Source: Palauibacter sp965207805
GTDB lineage: Bacteria > Gemmatimonadota > Gemmatimonadetes > Palauibacterales > Palauibacteraceae
Assembly: GCA_965207805.1 (NCBI GenBank)
Contig: OZ242312.1
Coordinates: 1,054,001 to 1,118,000 of the forward strand
Reading direction: 5' to 3'
Length of the DNA stretch: 64,000 nt
Shown: piece by piece, positions 52,802 to 60,592 of the stretch
How the letters are laid out: each line of letters opens with the position of its first letter
Numbering within the stretch: the stretch's first letter is position 1
The notes under the pieces: generated by a model
Told to the model about the DNA's origin: nothing
The model's input: the letters and a program-made list of their open reading frames with translations, nothing else
Database searches by the model: none
Made by a program: the position numbers and the translations under genes

Positions 52802-53782
52802 ATGAGGGTCCTCTTCTGGGGTACGCCGGAGTTCGGACTCCCCTCGCTGGAAGCGATGCGGGGGGCGGGGCACGACATCGCGGGCGTCGTCACGAACCCG
52901 GACCGGCCGGCCGGCCGGGGGAGGCGTCCGCGCACGAGTCCGGTGAAGGCGTGGGCGCTCGAGGCCGGGCTCCCCGTGCTCCAGCCCGAACGTCCCGGCG
53001 AGGAGGCCTTCCTCGCCGCCGCCCGCCGCCTGCGCCCCGACATCTCCGTCGTCGCGGCGTACGGCCGTCTTCTCCCGATGGTGGCGCTCGACCTGCCTCC
53101 GCTCGGATCGCTGAACGTGCACGCGTCGCTGCTGCCCGCGCTGCGCGGCGCGGCCCCCATCAACTGGGCCATCATCCGGGGACACCGCGAGTCCGGGATC
53201 AGCATCCAGCGCATGGTCGCGGCACTCGATGCCGGCCCCGTGCTCGGACAGACGCGGATCCCCATCCCGGCGACGATGACGGCCGGGGAACTCTACGCGG
53301 AGGCCGCGGCGGCGGGGGGCGCCCGGCTCGTCGCGGTGCTCGACGACCTGGCGTCCGGGCGTGCGGTGGAGCGGGCCCAGGACGACGCGCGCGCGACGTG
53401 GGCGCCGAAGCTCGACCGCGAGGCGGCGCGCATCGACTGGTCGCGCCCCGCGGCCGAAGTCGCGAACTGGCTCCGCGGCTGCGACCCGTGGCCCGCCGCC
53501 TGGACGTCGCTCGCCGCGCCCGCCGCCCTCGCCGGGAGAACCCTGCAGTGCTTCGAACCGGGCGTCGACGGTCCCCCCGCGGAGGGCGCCGACGCCGGAA
53601 GCACCGGCTCGGCGACGGCGCCCGGCACGGTCGTGCGGGCGGATCCCGTTCGGGGACTGCGCGTCGCGACGGGGTCGGGCACGGTCACCGTCGGCGCCGT
53701 GAAACCGGCCGGCCGCCGCCGCATGAGCGCGGCCGAGTGGGTGCGGGGCCTCCCGGATCCGAAGGAGGTCCGCTTCGACTGA
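52802..53782 (+). CDS. fmt: methionyl-tRNA formyltransferase
   Basis: A 326-residue enzyme. The N-terminal formyltransferase domain contains FWGTPEFGLPSLE, the catalytic NVHASLLPALRGAAPI region (Asn-His pair) and QTRIPI, and the C-terminal domain has the family KEVRFD end. It formylates initiator Met-tRNA using 10-formyltetrahydrofolate. The ATG follows def closely. Length and motif order are standard. Confidence 0.95.
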   Translation: MRVLFWGTPEFGLPSLEAMRGAGHDIAGVVTNPDRPAGRGRRPRTSPVKAWALEAGLPVLQPERPGEEAFLAAARRLRPDISVVAAYGRLLPMVALDLPPLGSLNVHASLLPALRGAAPINWAIIRGHRESGISIQRMVAALDAGPVLGQTRIPIPATMTAGELYAEAAAAGGARLVAVLDDLASGRAVERAQDDARATWAPKLDREAARIDWSRPAAEVANWLRGCDPWPAAWTSLAAPAALAGRTLQCFEPGVDGPPAEGADAGSTGSATAPGTVVRADPVRGLRVATGSGTVTVGAVKPAGRRRMSAAEWVRGLPDPKEVRFD

Positions 53783-53798
53783 ATCACGACTCCCGCGA

Positions 53799-54488
53799 TT
53801 GCACGTCCTCGTCTCCGAGCGGGAGCTGGGCGACCCGCGCGGCCCGGGCGGGCTGGCGGCGGTCGAGCGCGTGCTGGAGCGCGCGGCCCCGCTCGCGATC
53901 CACCTGCGGGCCCGGATCAGCGCCCGGCGGCTGTTCGACGTCGCGGCCCGGCTCGCTCCCATCGCGTCCCGCGCCGGGAGTTGGCTCGTCGTGAACGGGC
54001 GGCCCGATGTGGCGCTGGCGGCGGGTGCGCGGGCCGTACAACTTGGGCGCGCGGCGCTTGGAGTGGAGGAGACACGCCGGGTGGTCCAGGCGTGCGGGAG
54101 ACGCCTCGCGATCGGGGCTTCCGTGCACGATGCGGAGGGGGCGTTGCGAGCGGTCCGGGAGGGCGCCGACTACCTCGTGCTCGGCACGATCTACGCGACG
54201 CCCTCGCACCCGGGGGTCGAGGGAAGCGGTCCCGCCGCAGTGTCCGCGGTCCGCCGCCGACTGACCGCCCACCGGCTCGCCGTCCATCGGCCGTCCGCCC
54301 GGCGTCCGCCTCCCATCCTCGCGATCGGAGGCGTCGACGCGGATCGGATCGAGGAGGTGACGGGGGCCGGGGCGCACGGCATCGTAGTGGGGCGGGCCGT
54401 GTGGTCCGCACGCGACCCGGCGCGAGCCGCGCGCGACCTCCGCGGACAGCTCGACCGGCTGGACCGGCTGGACCGGCGGGATCGTTGA
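53799..54488 (+). CDS. thiamine phosphate synthase superfamily protein, TenI-like
   Basis: A 229-residue TIM-barrel protein of the ThiE/TenI family. It keeps GASVHDAEGA and ADYLVLGTIYATPSHPG, but the ThiE pyrophosphate motifs are altered: VNDRxD is VNGRPD, the HLGQ motif is QLGR, and the TxTK segment is TPSHPG. This suggests the thiazole tautomerase TenI instead of an active ThiE. thiS and thiG follow, which fits a thiazole role. The C-terminus has a 9-base tandem repeat. TTG start, 16 bases after fmt. Confidence 0.75.
   Translation: MHVLVSERELGDPRGPGGLAAVERVLERAAPLAIHLRARISARRLFDVAARLAPIASRAGSWLVVNGRPDVALAAGARAVQLGRAALGVEETRRVVQACGRRLAIGASVHDAEGALRAVREGADYLVLGTIYATPSHPGVEGSGPAAVSAVRRRLTAHRLAVHRPSARRPPPILAIGGVDADRIEEVTGAGAHGIVVGRAVWSARDPARAARDLRGQLDRLDRLDRRDR
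54450..54479 (+). repeat. 9-base tandem repeat near the 3' end of the tenI-like gene
   Basis: CTGGACCGG-type units are repeated about three times (54450-54479), encoding LDR-LDR-LDR at the protein end. The units vary slightly at their first base. Slippage at this site would add or remove three residues without changing the frame. Confidence 0.7.
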
Positions 54489-54546
54489 CCGGATGCGAAC
54501 GCACCGCCGGACGGACGGCGAACCGGATACGGACTTCATGGAGATC

Positions 54547-54747
54547 ATGCAGATACAGGTGAACGGACGGGAGCGAGACATTCCCGCGGGAACGTCCGTC
54601 GCGGCGTTGCTCCGCGACCTCGGACTCGATGGACGCACGCTCGTCGTCGAACTCAACCGGCGGATCGTCCGGCCGCCCGAGGTCGAGAGCGTGCGACTGG
54701 AGGCGGGGGACCGCGTCGAACTCGTCCATTTCGTGGGAGGCGGATGA
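54547..54747 (+). CDS. thiS: sulfur carrier protein ThiS
   Basis: A 66-residue ubiquitin-like protein starting MQIQVNGRERDIPAG and ending in Gly-Gly-Gly, the C-terminal tail that is thiocarboxylated. It donates sulfur for the thiazole ring of thiamine together with ThiG. I chose the ATG at 54547, which gives the conventional N-terminus; ATGs at 54538 and 54493 are also in frame. The sequence TTCCCGCGGGAACGT inside the gene (54581-54595) is a copy of a repeated palindrome. thiG starts 1 base after its stop. Confidence 0.85.
   Translation: MQIQVNGRERDIPAGTSVAALLRDLGLDGRTLVVELNRRIVRPPEVESVRLEAGDRVELVHFVGGG
54581..54595. repeat. palindrome core, copy 3
   Basis: TTCCCGCGGGAACGT within thiS; the central 12 bases TTCCCGCGGGAA form a perfect inverted repeat. 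Same core as 19168-19182 and 24617-24631. Confidence 0.75.
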
Positions 54748-54748
54748 G

Positions 54749-55525
54749 ATGGCCCCCCTCGAAATCGCCGGCCGCACGTTCGCGTCGCGGCTCATCGTCG
54801 GAACCGGGAAATACCCGAGTCCAGAGATCATGCTCGAAGCGATCCGGGCCTCCGGCGCCGACATGGTCACCGTCGCCGTGCGCCGGGTCGACATCGAGAA
54901 CCCGGATCGCGACGACATCCTCCGTACGCTGAGCCCGGACGAGTTCAGCCTCCTGCCGAACACCGCCGCCTGCTACAGCGCCGAGGAGGCGATCCGCGCG
55001 GCGCGGCTGGGGCGGGCGGCGGGCATGAGCGACTGGGTGAAGCTCGAAGTCATCGGTGACTCCGACACGCTCCTCCCCCATACCGAGGAGCTGATCGAGG
55101 CCACGCGCGTACTCGTCGCGGAGGGGTTCGTCGTGCTCCCGTACACGAACGACGATCTCATCACGGCGTTGCGGCTCGAGGAGGCCGGGGCCGCCGCCGT
55201 GATGCCGCTCGCCTCGCCGATCGGGAGCGGCCTGGGACTCCTCAACCCGCTCAACATCCGCATCATCAAGTCCCGCCTGTCCGTGCCCGTCATCGTCGAC
55301 GCCGGTGTGGGCACGGCATCGGACGCGTGCGCGACGATGGAGCAGGGCGTCGACGGGATCCTCATGAACACGGCGATCGCGGAGGCGGAGGATCCGGTGG
55401 AGATGGCCGGCGCCATGCGGCTGGCGGTGGAAGCCGGACGGCGCGCCTACGTCGCCGGCCGCATGCCGCGGCGTGAATGGGCGGTGCCTTCGAGCCCGCT
55501 CGAGGGCGTGCCGCCGCCGGCTTGA
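54749..55525 (+). CDS. thiG: thiazole synthase ThiG
   Basis: A 258-residue TIM-barrel enzyme. Lys98 in SDWVKLEVIGD is the Schiff-base lysine, and SRLIVGTGKY, NTAACYSAEEA and PVIVDAGVGTASDA are family motifs. It makes the thiamine thiazole from 1-deoxyxylulose phosphate, dehydroglycine and ThiS-thiocarboxylate. thiH/thiO, thiF and thiC are not in the window, so other genes must lie elsewhere. ATG with GGGAGGCGG upstream. The end overlaps rsmB by 4 bases. Confidence 0.95.
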   Translation: MAPLEIAGRTFASRLIVGTGKYPSPEIMLEAIRASGADMVTVAVRRVDIENPDRDDILRTLSPDEFSLLPNTAACYSAEEAIRAARLGRAAGMSDWVKLEVIGDSDTLLPHTEELIEATRVLVAEGFVVLPYTNDDLITALRLEEAGAAAVMPLASPIGSGLGLLNPLNIRIIKSRLSVPVIVDAGVGTASDACATMEQGVDGILMNTAIAEAEDPVEMAGAMRLAVEAGRRAYVAGRMPRREWAVPSSPLEGVPPPA

Positions 55526-56832
55526 ACCCCCGCGCGGCGGCCCACCGGATTCTGGGCGAGGTACGGCGCGGGGCGCTCTCGGACCGCGCGGCATCCCGCA
55601 TCCTTCCGGCGGTGGACCCGGCCGACCGCGGACTCGCGCTGGACATCGCGTTCGGCTGCCTCCGCCTGCGCGCCCGCCTCGATGCCTGGATCCGGGCCTG
55701 CGCGGACCGGCCGCCGTCCCGCATGGACCGGGCCGTGCGCGACTGGCTTCGCATCGGCGCGTACCAGTTGACGGAGTTGCGGACGCCGGACCACGCGGCG
55801 GTGGGCGAAACCGTCGGCGCGGCGCGTGCCGCCCTGGGGCGCCGACGCGCGGGGTACGTGAACGCCGTCCTCCGGGCGCTCGCGAGGCGCCGAGGCGCCG
55901 CTTCCGGCGACGGTGCGGAGGCGCTTGCCGGTGACGATCCGTTTCCCGATCCGGACGTGGATCCGGTGGGGCACCTGTGCTCGTGGGGTTCGCACCCGGA
56001 GTGGCTCGTCCGGCGGTGGCTCGCGCGCTGGGAGCTGGCGGACGTGCGGCGGCTCGTGGAACAGCAGAACCGGCCGCCGGATGTCGTCGTACGCATGCTG
56101 ACCGGGGAAGATCCGGCCCCGCCCGACGGCGTGGAACTCGAGCCGGTGCCCGGTTGGCCGCGCTCCTTCCGGCTCGAGAGGGGACTGCCGGAGACGGCGC
56201 TCTCCGGCCTGCGGGCCGTGATTCAGGACCCTGCGGCCTCCGCCGTGGTAGATTACGCAGGGGACGGGCTCGCGGAGCCCGTGCTCGACGTGTGCGCGGC
56301 GCCGGGAACGAAGACCCTCGGGCTCGCCGCGGAGTACGGGGTGCGGGTCGTGGCGCTCGACATCTCGCACCGGCGGCTGGCCCGCCTCGGCGCGCCGGCC
56401 CGACGGCTCGGGCTGCCGGTGAGCGCGGCCGTCGCCGACGCGCGTCGGCTTCCGGTCGCCGAGGCCGGGACCGTGCTGGCCGACGTGCCCTGCACGGGCA
56501 CCGGAGTGCTGCGGCGGCGGGCCGACGCCCGCTGGCGGCTCGGACAACAGGGCCTCGACGACCTCGTGGCGCTGCAGCGCGAGATCGTGGACGCGTGCGC
56601 CGCGGCCGTGAGGCCGGGCGGGCTGCTCGTATACAGCACGTGTTCGCTCGAACGCGAGGAGAACGAAGAACAGGTGGACGCCTTCCTGGACCGCAGGCCC
56701 GACTACCGGCGCGAGCCGCCCGGCGCGGACGCGCGCAGCGATTGCGTGACGCCGCGCGGCGACCTCTTCGTGCGCCCGTGGCTCACCGGCACGGACGGCG
56801 CCTACGCCGCTCGTCTGCGGCGGATCGCGTGA
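55522..56832 (+). CDS. rsmB: 16S rRNA (cytosine-C5)-methyltransferase RsmB-like
   Basis: A 436-residue protein: an N-terminal NusB-like helical domain (about 1-135) and a C-terminal SAM-dependent methyltransferase (VLDVCAAPGTKTLGLA). Cys374 in YSTCSLEREENE is the nucleophile and Cys324 in DVPCTGTG the releasing cysteine. This is the architecture of RsmB, which methylates C967 of 16S rRNA. The TTG start overlaps the thiG stop. Upstream ATG at 55477 is in frame but lies inside thiG. Confidence 0.92.
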   Translation: MNPRAAAHRILGEVRRGALSDRAASRILPAVDPADRGLALDIAFGCLRLRARLDAWIRACADRPPSRMDRAVRDWLRIGAYQLTELRTPDHAAVGETVGAARAALGRRRAGYVNAVLRALARRRGAASGDGAEALAGDDPFPDPDVDPVGHLCSWGSHPEWLVRRWLARWELADVRRLVEQQNRPPDVVVRMLTGEDPAPPDGVELEPVPGWPRSFRLERGLPETALSGLRAVIQDPAASAVVDYAGDGLAEPVLDVCAAPGTKTLGLAAEYGVRVVALDISHRRLARLGAPARRLGLPVSAAVADARRLPVAEAGTVLADVPCTGTGVLRRRADARWRLGQQGLDDLVALQREIVDACAAAVRPGGLLVYSTCSLEREENEEQVDAFLDRRPDYRREPPGADARSDCVTPRGDLFVRPWLTGTDGAYAARLRRIA

Positions 56833-56839
56833 GCGTCCC

Positions 56840-57640
56840 GTGAAACTCCTGCGCGCGGTCCTTCTCTTCGCCGTCCTGTTCGGCGCCGGCTACCTGTACG
56901 CCGCGGTCCGGCTCTTCCCGGCGGCGGAAGATCCGACCGACGTGGACTTCACCGAGATCCCGGACCTCACGGGCGTATCCCTGGCCGAGGCCGGCGAACG
57001 CCTCTCCGCGCTGGGGCTCGTCTCCGCCGAACAGGGCCGTCTCCATCACGGCGAGATTCCCGCCGGCGCCGTCGTCGCCCAGCGACCGCTCCCCGGCCAG
57101 CTCGCCCGCGCCGGGGACACGATCGTGCTCACGGCGAGCGCCGGCATCGAAACGCGCCGCGTGCCCGATCTCGCCGGACTACCGGGCGGCGAGGCCGCGA
57201 CCCTCCTCACCCGTCTCGGCTTCGAGATCGATATCGAGGAGACGGACGAGAGCGCCGTCGCCGGCGCGATCCGGACCGAGCCCGCCGCGGGGACGAGCCT
57301 CCCTCTCCCCGCCCGCGTCCGCCTCTTCGTCAGCCAGGGGAAGGCGATCGTCTCCGTTCCCGATCTTCAGGGCCGCCACGTGGACGACCTCGAGCTTCTC
57401 CTCGAGGAGGTCGACCTGCGGCTCGGCGCCGTCCGCTACCAGGTCGAGGCCCCGGAGGTGCAGGGCCGCGTCATCTTTCAGAGTCCGGCCCCCGGCTCCG
57501 CCCTGCGGGGGGAGGGGCTCGTCTCCGTGATCGTGGCCGGGACGCCGCCCGACTCGGCCTCCGCGGATCTCGCGAGGGACGCCGCCCGCGACACGGTTCC
57601 CGCGGCCCCCGGCGATCGGGAGGGCCAGGTGGAGGGTTAG
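56840..57640 (+). CDS. PASTA-domain membrane protein
   Basis: A 266-residue protein with an N-terminal membrane anchor (VLLFAVLFGAGYLYAAV) and three PASTA domains (roughly 36-108, 110-172, 173-245), each with a VPDLxG-type start and a GxxVxVxxS-type end. PASTA domains bind muropeptides or beta-lactams, and in kinases or PBPs they sense cell-wall state. No kinase domain is attached, so this is a stand-alone sensor or scaffold. GTG start, 8 bases after rsmB. Confidence 0.85.
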   Translation: MKLLRAVLLFAVLFGAGYLYAAVRLFPAAEDPTDVDFTEIPDLTGVSLAEAGERLSALGLVSAEQGRLHHGEIPAGAVVAQRPLPGQLARAGDTIVLTASAGIETRRVPDLAGLPGGEAATLLTRLGFEIDIEETDESAVAGAIRTEPAAGTSLPLPARVRLFVSQGKAIVSVPDLQGRHVDDLELLLEEVDLRLGAVRYQVEAPEVQGRVIFQSPAPGSALRGEGLVSVIVAGTPPDSASADLARDAARDTVPAAPGDREGQVEG

Positions 57641-58588
57641 ATGGACTTCAAGAGCGCGTTCACGAAGAACTGGCCCTACAAGCTCGCGGCGATCGTGCTG
57701 TCGGTCCTGCTCTGGCTCAGCGTGTCGGCCGAGGCCGAGATCGCCGAGCAGCCGGTGTCGACGCTGCTCGAGATCCAGGTGAGCGATTCCGCGTGGAGTC
57801 TGCGCGAGGTCCGGCCCGCCGAGATCACGACGACGTTCCGCGGCCGCCGGAACCAGATGTTCGCCGCCCGCTTCGAGCGACCCGTGATCCGGAAGGTTCT
57901 CGACCAGATCGAGGACACCGTGGTCCAGGTTCCGCTCTCGACCTCGGAGGTCATCTACGACCGCGAACTCGGACTCGATCCCGTGGGAGTCTCTCCGGGA
58001 GCCGTCACCGTGTATCTCGAGGAGCGGGTGACGAAGCGGGTCGCGGTCTCCGGCCGAACGGATGCGAGGGCGGCGGCGGGCGTGCTCGTCGTCGGCATGC
58101 AGGTCGCCCCCGACAGCGTGTGGCTCCAGGGGCCCGCGTCCTTCGTCAACCAGATCTCCGAGGTGACGACGGCCACGCTCCAGGTCGGCGCCGTCTCCAC
58201 GCGCGTGACCCAGCAGCTCGAGATCGCGCTGCCACCGGACCTCGCGGGACTCTCGGTCGAGCCCGCCACCGTGATCGCGACCGTCGACGTCGACTCTCTC
58301 CGCACCCGCCTGTTCGCGAGCGAAGTCGTCACCACGGGCCCGCGGGCCCTCATGGCTGCGGTGGATCCGCCCACGGTCACCGTGGCCGTCACCGGACCCG
58401 CGGCCATCGTGGACGGACTCGATCCGGCGGATGTGCGCGTGACGGTCGACATCCCCATTTCCTTCGAATCGACGGGCTCCTATCCCGTGCGCGCCCAATT
58501 GCCCGACGCCGTGGCCGGCACGGTGACCATCGACCTCATTCCGGAGCGGGTGAGCGCGGGCATCGCCTCCGACCCGCCCGACCGATAG
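57641..58588 (+). CDS. YbbR-domain protein (CdaR-like)
   Basis: A 315-residue protein with an N-terminal membrane segment (AAIVLSVLLWLSVSA) and repeated YbbR domains (PVSTLLEIQVSD; VTVAVTGPAAIVDGL; about three to four copies). In Firmicutes the YbbR protein CdaR controls the diadenylate cyclase CdaA, but no cdaA gene is within the window. ATG immediately follows the PASTA gene stop. The role here is unknown; being placed among wall and translation genes is suggestive only. Confidence 0.85.
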   Translation: MDFKSAFTKNWPYKLAAIVLSVLLWLSVSAEAEIAEQPVSTLLEIQVSDSAWSLREVRPAEITTTFRGRRNQMFAARFERPVIRKVLDQIEDTVVQVPLSTSEVIYDRELGLDPVGVSPGAVTVYLEERVTKRVAVSGRTDARAAAGVLVVGMQVAPDSVWLQGPASFVNQISEVTTATLQVGAVSTRVTQQLEIALPPDLAGLSVEPATVIATVDVDSLRTRLFASEVVTTGPRALMAAVDPPTVTVAVTGPAAIVDGLDPADVRVTVDIPISFESTGSYPVRAQLPDAVAGTVTIDLIPERVSAGIASDPPDR

Positions 58589-58656
58589 ACACCCCGGCCG
58601 CGCCGGGCGCCGCCCCGCGCCCCGATGCGCCCGCCGCCGGCTTCCGGGACGGGCCG

Positions 58657-59694
58657 GTGCTCGGAATCGAGACCTCGTGCGACGAGACCTCGGCCGCCGT
58701 CGTGGACGAGAACGGGATCCGGGGTCTCGCGATCGCCTCGCAGGACGCGCACGCCGCGTTCGGGGGCGTCGTGCCGGAGATCGCCGCCCGCGAGCACATC
58801 CGCTCGCTCGACGTGATGGTGCGGCACGCCATGAGCGAGGCGGAGGTCGACCACGCGGACATCGCCGGGGTCGGCGTGACGGCGGGGCCCGGACTCGTCG
58901 GCGCCCTGCTCGCGGGCGTGAACTGGGCCAAGGCCTATGCCTTCGCGCGCGGGCTTCCTCTCCTCGGCGTCCACCACATGGAGGGACACCTGTTCGGCAC
59001 CGCGCTCGAGCACGAAGATGCGCATCCGCCCTTCATCGGCCTCCTCGTATCGGGCGGACACACGCTCCTGCTCGAGGCGCGCGCGTGGGGGCGCTACCGC
59101 CTCCTGGGCCAGACGCGGGACGACGCCGCGGGCGAAGCGTTCGACAAGGTCGCGCGGCGGCTCGGGTTGCCGTATCCGGGCGGGCCCGAGATCCAGCGCG
59201 CGGCGGAGAGGAGCGCGGCGGCGGGCGGCGCGGCGGGACGCTTCCGGCTCCCGCGCCCGATGCTGAGCCGACGCGACCTGCCCGGCGATCCCGCGTACTA
59301 CGACATGTCCTTTTCCGGCCTGAAGACCGCCGTGGCGCGGATCGCCGAACAACTGGAGGCGGAGGGCGCCCTCGCCGACGCCGTCGACGATCTCGCGGCG
59401 GACTTTCAGGAGGCCGTCGTCGACGTCCTCGCCGAGAAGACGCGACGCGCGGTGGAACAGACGGGCTGCCGGCGGGTCGTGCTGGGCGGGGGAGTGGCGC
59501 GGAACTCCCGTCTTCGTGAAGGTTTAGCCGAGCGTCTGGGCTCGTCCGGGGAGTTGTACGCCCCTTCCCCACGCCTCGCGACGGACAACGCGGCGATGAT
59601 CGCCGCGGCCGCGCGGTTCCGCCTGGCGAGAGGGGAACGCAGCCCGTGGTCGCTCAACGCCGAAGCGGCGCTCGCCTTCCCCGGTCTCGCGTAA
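58657..59694 (+). CDS. tsaD: tRNA N6-adenosine threonylcarbamoyltransferase
   Basis: A 345-residue TsaD. LGIETSCDETSAAVVDE at the start, His107 and His111 in HHMEGHL (iron site), SGGHTLLLEARAWG, and the ATDNAAM segment are all typical. It transfers the threonylcarbamoyl group to A37 of ANN-reading tRNAs with TsaB/TsaE. I use the GTG at 58657, because the frame upstream has no other start codon; this leaves 68 bases after the YbbR stop. The N-terminus is one residue shorter than most family members. Confidence 0.94.
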   Translation: MLGIETSCDETSAAVVDENGIRGLAIASQDAHAAFGGVVPEIAAREHIRSLDVMVRHAMSEAEVDHADIAGVGVTAGPGLVGALLAGVNWAKAYAFARGLPLLGVHHMEGHLFGTALEHEDAHPPFIGLLVSGGHTLLLEARAWGRYRLLGQTRDDAAGEAFDKVARRLGLPYPGGPEIQRAAERSAAAGGAAGRFRLPRPMLSRRDLPGDPAYYDMSFSGLKTAVARIAEQLEAEGALADAVDDLAADFQEAVVDVLAEKTRRAVEQTGCRRVVLGGGVARNSRLREGLAERLGSSGELYAPSPRLATDNAAMIAAAARFRLARGERSPWSLNAEAALAFPGLA

Positions 59695-59749
59695 CGGCGG
59701 GCGCGGAAGCCGGGACCGCCAACGAGCAGCACAGCAGCCAACGAGGAGC

Positions 59750-60592
59750 GTGCGAGACGTGTATCCCGAACTCTTCACACTGACGCTGCCGGTTCTCGGC
59801 GAATTCACGATCACCAGCTTCGGCGTCATGATGGCGCTCGCCTTTCTGTGCGGGTACCTGGTGCTGCGCGCGGAAACGGCGCGTCTCGGCGCGGGGCGCG
59901 ACCTGGCGGCGGACATGCTCATGGCGGCGCTGATCGGCGGCATCGTCGGGGCGAAGATCTATTATGTGCTCCTCTACTGGGACCGGACGGTGCTCGATCC
60001 GCTGGGGATGATCTTCTCGCGCAGCGGGCTCGTCTGGTACGGCGGGTTCATCGGCGGGTTCATCGGAGTCATGTGGGTGCTGTACCGGCGCCCCGTCACC
60101 CCCGGGCTCGGGGTGGACGCGATCGCCCCCGCGCTCCCGCTCGCCTACGGGATCGGCCGCATCGGCTGTTTCCTCGTCGGCGACGACTACGGAGGCCCGA
60201 CGGAGTCGTGGGTCGGCATCGCCTTCCCCAACGGCCTTCCGCCCACGACGGCCGGTAATTTGAGGGGTTTCGGGGCGGAGGTGGACCCCGCGATCCCGGA
60301 CACGGAGGTCCTCGCCGTCCACCCCACGCAGCTCTACGAGACGGGACTCTCGTTCATCATCTTCTTCCTCCTGTGGCGGCTGCGGCGGCACCCGCACGTC
60401 CAGGGGTGGCTGTTCGGCTTGTGGCTCGCGATGGCCGGGGCCGAGCGCTTCATCATCGAGGTCTTCCGCGCCAAGGACGACCGCTTCTTCGGAGGCTTCA
60501 CGCTCGCCCAGGTGATCTCGGTCCTGCTGGTCGCGGGGGGCATCGCGCTCGTCCTCAGGTTGCGCCGCCGGGCCGCAGAGGCGGCGGTGTGA
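59750..60592 (+). CDS. lgt: prolipoprotein diacylglyceryl transferase
   Basis: A 280-residue membrane enzyme with seven predicted helices. SGLVWYGGFIGG is the Lgt loop, GRIGCFLVGDDYGGPT is the core signature with the conserved Arg, and HPTQLYE is the third motif. It attaches diacylglycerol to the lipobox Cys, so it serves all the lipoproteins seen in this window. GTG start with GAGGAG upstream. Its stop overlaps the Omp85 gene by 4 bases. Confidence 0.95.
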   Translation: MRDVYPELFTLTLPVLGEFTITSFGVMMALAFLCGYLVLRAETARLGAGRDLAADMLMAALIGGIVGAKIYYVLLYWDRTVLDPLGMIFSRSGLVWYGGFIGGFIGVMWVLYRRPVTPGLGVDAIAPALPLAYGIGRIGCFLVGDDYGGPTESWVGIAFPNGLPPTTAGNLRGFGAEVDPAIPDTEVLAVHPTQLYETGLSFIIFFLLWRLRRHPHVQGWLFGLWLAMAGAERFIIEVFRAKDDRFFGGFTLAQVISVLLVAGGIALVLRLRRRAAEAAV

